Below, in pieces: positions 31,069 to 40,708 of a DNA stretch of 64,000 nucleotides. The position numbers and the translations under genes are program-made. Under the pieces are notes generated by a model. It worked only from the letters and a program-made list of their open reading frames with translations. It ran no database searches and was not told where the DNA came from. How positions within the stretch are numbered: position 1 is the stretch's first letter; each line of letters begins with the position of its first letter. Source of the DNA: Prunus persica (Eukaryota > Streptophyta > Magnoliopsida > Rosales > Rosaceae); assembly GCF_000346465.2 (NCBI RefSeq), contig NC_034012.1, positions 9,966,294-10,030,293 of the forward strand. The letters run 5' to 3'.

Positions 31069-33294
31069 ATGCTAGTGCAAGCTTATAACCTAATGGCTCA
31101 TGGCTTCCTTCTCTTCCTCTTATTCTCTTGTATTATACCTACAAATATTCATGCCTGCAAACAAACTGAACGTAGCTCCCTCCTGTCCTTTGCCTCCACT
31201 CTATCTTCTCCTTCTTTAAATTGGACATCCATTGATTGCTGTCGTTGGAAGGGCATCACTTGTGATCAACCTGGTTGGGTCACCCATTTGCTCTTGCCTT
31301 CCAAAGGGCTCAAAGGAGGTATCTCTCCCTCTTCACTTGGAAATCTCACACATCTCACCCACTTGAACCTTTCCCACAATTCACTATATGGTTCACTTGA
31401 AACTCAGTTCTTCTTGTCTTTGAATAGACTTGAGATCCTTGATTTGAGCTATAACCGTCTTTCTGGAGAGCTACCACTTTCTCTACCATCTAGCAATATC
31501 CGGACAGTTGATTTGTCCAGCAATCGCTTTTTTGGTGCAATTCCATCTTCATTCTTCCAACAAGCTCGCAACTTGACAAGTTTCAATGTCAGCAACAATA
31601 CCTTCACCGGGTATGTTCCGTCCTCTATTTGTCTCCATTCTTCTCCCTCCCTTAGGCTATTGGATTTTTCTTCCAATGTATTCAGTGGCTATCTTGCTCC
31701 TGGGCTAGGGAGGTGTTCCAAATTGCAAGTTTTTCGTGCCAGTCACAACAACCTCTCTGGATTACTTCCAGAAGATATCTATAATGCTACCAAACTTGAA
31801 GAAATTTCATTACCTCTCAATTCACTACATGGAGCCATTAGTGATAGAATTGCCAACCTCACCAACCTTGCAATCCTCGACCTCTACTTTAATCATTTTG
31901 GAGGCGAGCTTCCTCCCAATTTGGGGAAGCTCTCCAAGTTGAAATTGGTGACCCTTGATTTCAACAATTTAGAAGGTGCTTTGCCCCCATCTTTGATGAA
32001 TTGCACAAACCTTGTGGAACTGCGTTTGGGATCCAACAACTTAAAAGGAGATATCTCCATTCTTGATTTCTCCAGACTTAGTCAACTTACTAAACTGGAT
32101 CTAAGGAACAATAACTTCACTGGTACGGTTCCAGTAAGCCTTTACTCATGTAAGTCCCTAAAAGCCATTGCATTGGGTAGAAATCATCTAGAGGGACAAA
32201 TAGAAGTTGAGATTCTTTCATTGAAATCCTTATCCTTCCTCTCGCTTGGTTACAACAGATTCACCAACCTCACAGGGGCAATGAAGATATTGATGAGTTG
32301 CAAAAGTCTTCATGCACTCAAGCTTACTGGTGCCTTTGAAGGTGGGGGAATGCCATTTGATGATGACATGGTTGATTTTGATGGATTCCAAAATCTTCGG
32401 CTCTTCAGTTTAGGTCATTGTGGCCTCATTGGTCAAATACCTGTATGGTTATCAAAGCTCAAGAATTTAGAGATATTGCTCCTGGGTAGTAATCAAATCA
32501 CAGGGCCAATTCCAAGTTGGTTGGGGACTCTTCCTAGACTGTTTTATATAGGCTTGTCAAACAACCAAATTTCAGGTGAATTTCCAAAGCAACTTTGTAG
32601 ACTACCAAGGTTGATTTATGAACGTAATATTGCATCTCAAGCAGAAGACCAATATGAATTTGAATTGCCTGTCTTCAGCACCATAAATGGTGCAAATAAC
32701 CTTTTCCTACCACAAAAATTGTCTTCTTTCCCAGCAATGATAGATGTATCTAACAATAACATTAGTGGTTATATACCTGCTGATATTGGCCAATTGCGGC
32801 TTCTCCGCAAGTTAGTTCTTGACTCCAACAACTTTTTAGGCGTCATTCCAGACCAAATATCTAACCTAAAAAATTTAGAGGTTTTGTACCTCAGCATGAA
32901 TCACTTGTCTGGAATAATCCCATCATCATTGATGAGCCTTAATTTTTTGAGAGAATTTAATGTCTCATACAATAATCTTGAAGGACCAATACCAATAGGG
33001 ACCCAGCTCCAAAGCTTCAACGCTTCTGCCTTTGAGGGGAATCCAAAACTTTGTGGTGCCCCACTTCCAAATAAGTGCAGACCAAGTAAGGGCATTGATG
33101 CATATAATAAGAGCAATAAAGACGTGGACAATGGTCTTCATCAACTTCCATGGTTTTATATTTTCGTTGCTTTGGGGTTCATAGTAGGATTTTGGGGAGT
33201 TTGTGGTTCTTTAGTTATTAATAAAACATGGAGATATGTCTATTTTCAATTCATAGACAATCTACAAGATAGGCTCTATGTAATGATAAGTTGA
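31069..33294 (+). CDS. LRR receptor-like protein RLP-A (RLP2/RFO2-like)
   Basis: A 741-residue intronless plant cell-surface receptor-like protein. A hydrophobic signal peptide (about 1-29, ending NIHA) is followed by an LRR N-cap with a CC pair (SIDCCRWKGITCD, about 55-66). About 20 leucine-rich repeats follow to residue ~515, then a non-LRR island (~516-556) and four more LRRs. The C-cap is LCGAPLPNKC (661-670), followed by a polar spacer, one membrane helix (~695-716, with GFIVGFWGVCG) and a short basic/aromatic tail. There is no kinase, so it must signal through partner kinases such as SOBIR1 (known for the family). Architecture is closest to Arabidopsis RLP2/RLP3(RFO2) and PSY-receptor ectodomains. 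The start at 31069 is shared by all three paralogues; a second Met eight codons later would keep the signal peptide. Its ligand is unknown. Confidence 0.93.
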   Translation: MLVQAYNLMAHGFLLFLLFSCIIPTNIHACKQTERSSLLSFASTLSSPSLNWTSIDCCRWKGITCDQPGWVTHLLLPSKGLKGGISPSSLGNLTHLTHLNLSHNSLYGSLETQFFLSLNRLEILDLSYNRLSGELPLSLPSSNIRTVDLSSNRFFGAIPSSFFQQARNLTSFNVSNNTFTGYVPSSICLHSSPSLRLLDFSSNVFSGYLAPGLGRCSKLQVFRASHNNLSGLLPEDIYNATKLEEISLPLNSLHGAISDRIANLTNLAILDLYFNHFGGELPPNLGKLSKLKLVTLDFNNLEGALPPSLMNCTNLVELRLGSNNLKGDISILDFSRLSQLTKLDLRNNNFTGTVPVSLYSCKSLKAIALGRNHLEGQIEVEILSLKSLSFLSLGYNRFTNLTGAMKILMSCKSLHALKLTGAFEGGGMPFDDDMVDFDGFQNLRLFSLGHCGLIGQIPVWLSKLKNLEILLLGSNQITGPIPSWLGTLPRLFYIGLSNNQISGEFPKQLCRLPRLIYERNIASQAEDQYEFELPVFSTINGANNLFLPQKLSSFPAMIDVSNNNISGYIPADIGQLRLLRKLVLDSNNFLGVIPDQISNLKNLEVLYLSMNHLSGIIPSSLMSLNFLREFNVSYNNLEGPIPIGTQLQSFNASAFEGNPKLCGAPLPNKCRPSKGIDAYNKSNKDVDNGLHQLPWFYIFVALGFIVGFWGVCGSLVINKTWRYVYFQFIDNLQDRLYVMIS

Positions 33295-36200
33295 TAACAG
33301 TCCACATCAACATGATGAAAAGAAGCCTTGGTGGCTAGATATATATTATTAATATGTTGTACTTTTTATTTTACATTTTCAGTTTGCTTTTTGTTTTTTT
33401 TTTCTTCTTCTTTTGAAAGTAACTGGACTCAAATTTAAAGGATGTATGTTGTTATGTTCATAAAGTTATGGGGGAATTTGTACTTAATTGTAATAACCCA
33501 ATTCTAAATAAATATTTAATTATTAATTTATTTAAGTAAAAGACAATTTTACTCCGAGAATATTTTAATAACAAAACATGAAATTTTGAAATGAAATGGC
33601 AAGGGTGGACAGTCACAGAAATTCAAGTGTCAAAAAATGTTGAATATGAGGTCCACCAGCCATAAAACAGATAAATTGTAAAAACCCAAGTCCCTGTTAA
33701 AAAAACATATAGGCATTAACAATACAAAAGCATGAATTAAAACATATGAGGAAAATCATAAACCATTACTCTATGGAATCTTGGTCCAGCCACTCCCCTG
33801 CTGTCTATGTATCTAAAAGGAAAATATAAATATAATCAGATTTCCCAACAAAGCAAAAGATACATACTGAAAGGGTTCCAACTTGCAAGCTATAGCTATT
33901 CTGATAAGCATATATTCATAGTCAAACTTGCAAGCAAATCCAATCCACAAGTTAGACTATTGCTACACAAACCAATCAATTAATTTTAGTTGTCAATGCA
34001 CTTAGGAATTCATATGATTTTATTTTCAAGTTAGACTCTCATGTCACCTTGACAGTATGTGTATGTGAGAAAACCTCATTCCTAATAACGCTTGTATATG
34101 TAAAACAAAATAACAAAAAACAAAAAGAAAGATGCAATTCATGAATATATCAGCTCCCAATCCCTATAAAACAAAAGAAAGTGTTACAAACTTACAAAAA
34201 ACTTGGGGCCAAAATCTTCTCAAAGTTCCAATAGTAGGTTTTTGGCAGATTGGACATACAAGAAGATAGGCACAAAACATCTAATGCATACCATACGGTC
34301 ACTACGGATCATGGAATTTTATGCCTTTAGGCTTAAAAAAAGTAATCACATCAGAATCCTAGGATAGGATTTATACATGAAAAAGATTTATGCTTGTCCT
34401 CTACAAAGTGCCCCATTTATATGAATTGTATTTTGATATCATCAGTGACATAAAACATAAGAGCAAAAGAATATTGAACTTTTGGGAATGCCCTTCAATG
34501 ATGGAAAAGTAATTCACCACACCATATGAAATTCCTTGGTGAACTCTCATGAATTAAACAAATCCAAAAGTTCTACATTTAATTAATTATGGCCCTTTGT
34601 TCCCTAGAGATGGACAATTTGATAATGTAAACAAATGCTTCAAGCATTTCCTATGCAACTATATATTTTGACAGAAGTTTGTGCTTTAAATTAGGCACCT
34701 TCTCTGTAATTAATGAGAAATTATACAACAGTACTGGAGTTCGGTCACATAGTAATGGTGGAACTACATATAGGCTACCCTCGACTGTAGCCCAGTGCAA
34801 CCTTGGTCAAAAATACTTTTTACAGCACATAATTTCAAGATTTTGACATTAAGCCCACCCCAACCAACTCCGACATGTGCAAATTCTTCACTTTTATGGC
34901 TGGGTAGTTAAGAAAAGTCGTAGTTTTCTAGTTTTATATTATGTTAATTGAATCGTTCAAGTTCAAAAAAAATTAAAATTTAGCTGTTCTTGGTTTGACT
35001 TAATTTTGTTTTATCATTTAACGAAATATTAGCCCACCCTTTTGAAAAAAATTAGTTCCACTCTTGTATGTAATATAGCTCATGTAAGTGTTATAATATG
35101 GATGAACTAAGTTGATATTTTTCCATTTTAAGTACTATGTTGTCATACTACCGTACTACACTATAAGATTGAGAATTATCATTTGTGGCTCCTTTTTTTT
35201 TTTTTTTTTTTGGGTAATTAAGTTGTTGACGAAGAACTTTATGTCATACAAATGAAATTATAGTTTAAAATGAACTAGTATGGGGTTGTATTAGTTTAAT
35301 CTGTGGTGGGAATGGCCCTACCCTCTAACTAATCCATTTACATTGTTTTATGGAGTCAATTACAATTCATTTTACTGTAGATTTTTAATTATTTATTTAT
35401 TTTTAATATATTATATCTTAACTTAAGCGATAAGATTTAGTCTTCATAATCAACAATCTTCAAGTCAAGATGGTGATTGACAAATAGACCCCCACCCAAC
35501 CACATTTTAATTCACATCTTATATTCCTTCCAGATTTTCAACCAATCTGCAGACATGGATGAAAAAGTAATTTGCATTCAAACCAGAAGTTCTTAGAAGG
35601 TAGCTCTCGTTCACACAATCATTTGTAATTTACTGTGGGTCGTTGCCACGCAGAGTTAGAGCATGATTGGTCCAAATAAACTCGATTGTCGGTGAGTGAA
35701 TGGGCAGGTAACCAATAAGGGTTCCATCAACTTTGATTAATTATTTCCAATTTGTCTTATGCAGCACATCTTCCTCTTACGCAGTCAGTGTCAGCCTTCG
35801 AAGTTCGCATAATTGCTTTTTGAATGCTGGGGTTGATATTAATTGTTTATCTGTTTATTTGTTTGTTTTCAATTGGTTTTTCGGCAATCAAATTAAGTAG
35901 GTCAAGTCCTCTCCTGGTGGGCCCTTCTTAAGTGGTTGTTGTGGAAATATATCTTCGACACATAGGTTTTAATATTAATAATTAGAAGATTTATTATTAT
36001 ATCAAATGTAGAAGCGTAAATTATAAAATAAAAAATTCTATATGAAAAGGACTTTAAAAACACACTCAATATCCATTTACAACATAACAAAAAAGCTTTT
36101 AATTTTTTTTAAATTACAAAATTGTTATTGATTTCTTAAAACAAACCTAATCTCAAAACCGCATTAAAAAAAAACTCAAAACACTCAATAGGGCATTAAA

Positions 36201-36382
36201 GTAATTTAATAATTAAAATTAAATTCAATATGGCCAGTTGTCACTTTTTTTTTTTTTTTTTTGAGTTTGTTTATAGAAATTCAATGGTGTAAGATTTATC
36301 TATATTATTAGTGTTAAGAATAAGTATATAACTAAATATCTCTTAATAATTTGCATTGTGTGGTTTCGAGCATGGTTGCTCT
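33295..36382. other. Intergenic between RLP-A and RLP-B, with duplicated blocks
   Basis: No gene was found. The conserved RLP 3' region continues to about 33450. Blocks 34125-34200 and 35005-35180 recur at 46655-46720 and 46725-46885, and 34235-34290 recurs at 62945-63000. A MORF-locus intron fragment (35784-35890) is joined at about 35895 to GTCAAGTCCTCTCCTGGTGG, a phrase also found at 30896 upstream of RLP-A. The sequence from TGTAATAACCC at 33488 could be the edge of an old LTR, unproven. Confidence 0.6.
35784..35890 (+). pseudogene. MORF-locus intron fragment, third copy
   Basis: It shares TTCGCATAATTGCTTTTTGAATGCTG and TTTGTTTGTTTTCAATTgGTTTTTCGGCAATCAA with the copies at 5.2-6.2 kb and 45.6-45.8 kb, written here as discontinuous words. 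The exon that should follow is missing; the text switches to RLP-upstream sequence. Confidence 0.6.
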
Positions 36383-36392
36383 TATATATATG
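36383..36392 (+). promoter_or_regulatory. TATA box of RLP-B
   Basis: TATATATATG lies 38 bases before the start codon, with the same leader as RLP-A and RLP-C. Confidence 0.68.
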
Positions 36393-36429
36393 TAAATACA
36401 TGTGAGCAACGGCACATACACAAAGCAAC

Positions 36430-38685
36430 ATGTTAGTGCAAGCTTATAACCTAATGGCTCATGGCTTCCTTCTCTTCCTCTTATTCTCTTGCATTATTTC
36501 AACAAATATTCATGCCTGCAAACCAACTGAACGCAGCTCCCTCCTGTCCTTTGCCTCAACTCTATCTTCTCTTCATTTAAATTGGACATCTATTGATTGC
36601 TGTCGTTGGAAGGGCATCACTTGTGATCAAGATGGTTGGGTCACCCATTTGCTCTTGCCTTCCAAAGGGCTCAAAGGAGGTATCCCTTCTTCTTCACTTG
36701 GAAATCTCACACATCTCACCCACGTGAACTTTTCCCATAATTCACTATATGGTTCACTTGATACTCAGTTCTTCATGTCTTTGAATCGACTCGAGTTCCT
36801 TGATTTGAGCTATAACCTTCTTTCTGAAGAGCTACCACTTTCTCTACCATCTAGCAATATCCGGACAGTGGATTTGTCCAGCAATCACTTTCATGGTGCA
36901 ATTCCACCTTCATTCTTCCAACAAGCAAGCAACTTGACTAGTTTCAATGTCAGCAACAACACCTTGACAGGGTATGTTCCATCCTCTATTTGTCTCAGAC
37001 ATTCTTCTCCCTTCCTTAGGCTGTTGGATTTTTCTTCCAATGCATTCAGTGGCAACCTTGCTCCCGGGCTAGGGAAGTGTTCTGAACTGCAAGTTTTTCG
37101 TGTCGGTCACAATAACCTCTCAGGATTACTTCCAGAAGATATCTATAATTGTACCAAACTTGAAGAAATTGCATTACCTCTCAATTTTCTACATGGCACC
37201 ATTAGTGATAAAATTGTCAACCTGACTAACCTCGCAAGCCTTGATCTCTACTATAATCATTTTGATGGTGAGCTTCCTCTCAATTTGGGGAAGCTATCTA
37301 TGTTGAAGTTTTTGACCTTTGATTTCAACAATTTAGAAGGTGCTTTGCCCCCATCTTTGATGAATTGCACAAACCTTGTAGAATTGCGTTTGGGATCCAA
37401 CAATTTGGAAGGAGATATATCCATGCTTGATTTTTCCAGACTTAGTCAACTTACTAAGCTTGACCTAAGGAGGAATAACTTCACTGGTACAATTCCAAGA
37501 AGTCTTTACTCGTGTAGGTCCGTAAAAGCCATTGGATTGTCTGGAAATCTTCTAGAGGGACAAATAGAAGATGATATTCTTTCATTGAAATCCTTGTCCT
37601 TCCTCTCTCTTGGTTACAACCGATTCACCAACCTCACAGGGGCAATGAAGATGTTGATGAGTTGCAGAAGTCTTCACGCACTCATGCTTGGTGGTTCCTT
37701 TGTGGGTGAGGGAATGCCAAGTGATGATGACATGGTTGATTTTCATGGATTCAAAAATCTTCGGTTATTGAATTTGGATGATTGTCAACTCACTGGTCAA
37801 ATACCTCTATGGCTGTCAAAGCTTAGGAATCTAGAGGTCTTGTTTCTGGCTTATAATCAAATCACAGGGCCAATTCCAAGTTGGTTGGGAACTCTTCCTA
37901 GACTTTTTTATATAAACTTGAAAGACAACCGAATTTCAGGTGAATTTCCGAAGCAACTTTGTAGACTACCAAGGTTGGTTTATGAACCTAACATTGCATC
38001 TCAAGTAGAAGCTTTTGAAATTGAATTACCTCTCACCATCGGCCAAAACTCAAATCCAACTTTTCTACCCCACAGATTGGCTTACTTTGCAGCATCGTTA
38101 GACCTATCTAACAATAACATCAATGGTCATATACCTGCTGAGATCGGCCAATTGCAGTTTCTCCACAAGTTGGCTCTTAACTCCAACAACTTCTCCGGTA
38201 TCATTCCAGACCAAATATCTAACCTGAAAAATTTAGAGGTTTTTAACCTCTCCATGAATCACTTGTCTGGAATAATCCCATTATCATTGGCGAGCCTTAA
38301 TTTCTTAAAAGAATTTGATGTCTCATACAATAGCCTTGAAGGACCAATACCAACAAGCACCCAGCTCCAAAGCTTCGAAGCTTCTGCGTTTGAGGGGAAC
38401 CTAAAACTTTGTGGTGCGCCACTTCCAAATAAGTGTAGCCCAAATAAGGGCATTGATGCAGATAACAAGAACAACAAAGACATGCACAATGGGCTTCATC
38501 AACTTCCATGGTTTTATATGTTTACAGCATTAGGGTTCATAGTGGGATTTTGGGGAGTTTGTGGTTGTTTAATTTTTAACAAGACGTGGAGATATGCGTA
38601 TTTTCGATTCATAGACAATGTACAAGATAGGCTCCTCTATATGATGATAATAGTGCGTATCAACATGATGAAAAGAAGGACTTAG
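36430..38685 (+). CDS. LRR receptor-like protein RLP-B (RLP2/RFO2-like)
   Basis: 751 residues, intronless, closely related to RLP-A and RLP-C along the full length. Signal peptide ends near NIHA29. The N-cap SIDCCRWKGITCD, about 20 LRRs, the island beginning about EPNIASQVEAFEIELP, the C-cap LCGAPLPNKC and a membrane helix (~695-717) are all present. Compared with RLP-A it has one extra residue in the early LRRs (ICLRHSSP) and a longer tail ending RINMMKRRT. The substitutions are scattered through the solvent-exposed LRR positions, as expected for receptors changing specificity. No kinase domain. The role is inferred as cell-surface ligand perception in immunity or peptide signalling. Confidence 0.93.
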   Translation: MLVQAYNLMAHGFLLFLLFSCIISTNIHACKPTERSSLLSFASTLSSLHLNWTSIDCCRWKGITCDQDGWVTHLLLPSKGLKGGIPSSSLGNLTHLTHVNFSHNSLYGSLDTQFFMSLNRLEFLDLSYNLLSEELPLSLPSSNIRTVDLSSNHFHGAIPPSFFQQASNLTSFNVSNNTLTGYVPSSICLRHSSPFLRLLDFSSNAFSGNLAPGLGKCSELQVFRVGHNNLSGLLPEDIYNCTKLEEIALPLNFLHGTISDKIVNLTNLASLDLYYNHFDGELPLNLGKLSMLKFLTFDFNNLEGALPPSLMNCTNLVELRLGSNNLEGDISMLDFSRLSQLTKLDLRRNNFTGTIPRSLYSCRSVKAIGLSGNLLEGQIEDDILSLKSLSFLSLGYNRFTNLTGAMKMLMSCRSLHALMLGGSFVGEGMPSDDDMVDFHGFKNLRLLNLDDCQLTGQIPLWLSKLRNLEVLFLAYNQITGPIPSWLGTLPRLFYINLKDNRISGEFPKQLCRLPRLVYEPNIASQVEAFEIELPLTIGQNSNPTFLPHRLAYFAASLDLSNNNINGHIPAEIGQLQFLHKLALNSNNFSGIIPDQISNLKNLEVFNLSMNHLSGIIPLSLASLNFLKEFDVSYNSLEGPIPTSTQLQSFEASAFEGNLKLCGAPLPNKCSPNKGIDADNKNNKDMHNGLHQLPWFYMFTALGFIVGFWGVCGCLIFNKTWRYAYFRFIDNVQDRLLYMMIIVRINMMKRRT

Positions 38686-40336
38686 AGGCTAGATATATAT
38701 TATTAATATTGTACTTTTTATTTTGCATTTTCAGTTTGCTTTTACCATTTTTTTTCTCTTATGTTTCATTTCAATGTAACTGGACTCAAATTTAAAGGAT
38801 ATATAATGTTCGGTTCATAAAGTTATGGGGGAAACTCATGCAGACAAGTGAAAATACAATAAAATTGTTTACAAACTAAAAGAGAAGAACCAAATCATAA
38901 ATTGACTACATGCGTGAGGTTTTTTACTAGTGTTAAAAAAAAATCATGACATCATATGACACATCCTATACGGCTTATAACAACTCTGCAATAAACAAGC
39001 AGTAATGCATTTGCAATTTAACTTGATTGTCTAAAGTCGATAACGCAACTGTTTGGGCCTAAAAACCGTGCACCAGCCCAATTTGGTTATGGACTTCTCT
39101 TTGCCAAATTATGTTGGGGCCTTTTTACCAAAAGTGGTGAAAAATCCATACGATTGGTAAAGAAGGGAATTAACTTAATTCAAAAATCCGGTAAATTGGG
39201 GGTTGAATTACCACCAAATGGTGATTTAAATCCAAAGAGACCGGATTACTTGAATTAGTCTCAACCCATTTAACTTTTCTTAGCTATCAAGGTATCAAGA
39301 TGAATTCTCATCGTTGGTAACTAAACTCCAAATAGTTTTGATGACCTCAATAGCTAGAAATTAAGGTCGGTATGGCCTTAGTTGAAGAAATATAGCTATT
39401 TATTACAAATCGCCAAAATGCTTTACTTAAAAAAGGATATTTATTGCATCCAACAATGGAGGGTTTTTTGAGCATCATATTCACGCTAGTTCAGGCCTCT
39501 CTACAAAAAGGAACGATCTAGAGACATTCTGGTACATTGAGGACCGGAAGCCAAAATGATCAATGCAATGACTGGTAGAGCTTTTTTAGCCACTTGTGCA
39601 TTAAAATAAGGTTTAGCCTAAGTCTCAAAATATCCAGATTTCCTCATGACATTTTCTTCTATAAATACAAGAGTGCCTGGACTAAACAAAAGACACCCAA
39701 ACAACCTACCAATCGGACAAAAAGAAAACTCAAAAATCAGCTCAGGCTAACCCAAGAAATCAAAGATCACAAGATCTTACAAGCTACCGAAAGCAAACAA
39801 GCAATCTTCCTCAAGAAGGAGTTCATATAACCAAGAGGAAACCAAGGTTTCCTTCGCAAAGCCAGATAAGGTAAAATCAGACAGAATTCAAAAGAGAGTG
39901 ATCTCTCTTACAAATTTGGTTCAGCAAATTAAATGAAACAAGTAGGAGTCAGGTATTTCATCATATGAAAACCTGAACAAATTTTGCAAAGACATCTATA
40001 AAATGTCTTAAAGTTGTCCAGATAACTCAGAACCAACCAGAACAAGTCCTTGCCGACAGTTCTAATCACTTTTAAAGGCCTCTCTATGGCCCAACTTGTT
40101 CATAGCTCTGCCAACATGGAACTTGGTATCAAATCCCAGCTAATCTCTTTTTGTTGGGGCTCTTGTGTCTGAAAGAGAGACTTCGTACAAAATCAAATGT
40201 ACTTCTGCTTCTATTGCTTGGGCTTTTTGTTTTTGTTTTTTTTTTTCGTGTGTGTGTGTGTGTCCGGGTTCTCATTTCAGATTTGAACTTCTTTTTTTTT
40301 TTTTTTTTTCCAGATTATTCCAGAATTGCCTAGAGT
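38686..40336. other. Intergenic between RLP-B and copia-2
   Basis: The RLP 3' region runs to about 38850. The ACACATCCTATACnGCTTATAA block near 38960 recurs at 50320 downstream of RLP-C. The stretch 39050-40125 may be an LTR remnant (see separate entry). 40137-40336 contains GT and T runs and no gene. Confidence 0.5.
39050..40125 (+). mobile_element. Possible LTR-retrotransposon remnant
   Basis: The block starts TGTTTGGGCCTAAAAACC. It has a TATA-like TTCTATAAATAC near 39657 and ends ...CTGCCAACA shortly before CTTGGTATCAAATCC, which resembles a tRNA-Met primer-binding site. No second LTR or coding domain is present, and no TSD was found. A chance resemblance is possible. Confidence 0.35.
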
Positions 40337-40634
40337 TATTGGAAGTATAGCTTGGTGGCTGCTAGCTGTGATTGATTTAGGGGATTTCCTTGATTTAGGG
40401 GATTTCCTTAATTTAGGGGATTTGATCTTGTTGCTTGTAATTATAGTTTTTCTATAATTAGGGGTTAAAGTCAAGGTGGTGGTTGCTTGTAATTATAGTT
40501 TTCCTATAATTAGGGGTTAAAGTCAAGGTGGTGGTCCCTAGCTTATACATATATACGTGTGTAATCCTGTAAACTAAAACACAATGAGAAAACATATTCT
40601 CCCCATCATCATATTCTCTCCATCATTTTCCACA
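40337..40634 (+). repeat. copia-2 5' LTR
   Basis: Contains three GATTTAGGGGATTTCCTT-type repeats and a 51-bp tandem duplication (TTGCTTGTAATTATAGTTTT ... CAAGGTGGTGG, twice). A TATA-like CTTATACATATATACG lies near 40541. Confidence 0.94.
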
Positions 40635-40708
40635 TGGTATCAGAGCAGGAACCTTAACCGGCCTGTCTCCATTTTTACCTTTCTTTCTTCTGTACATGCT
40701 ATTCAATA

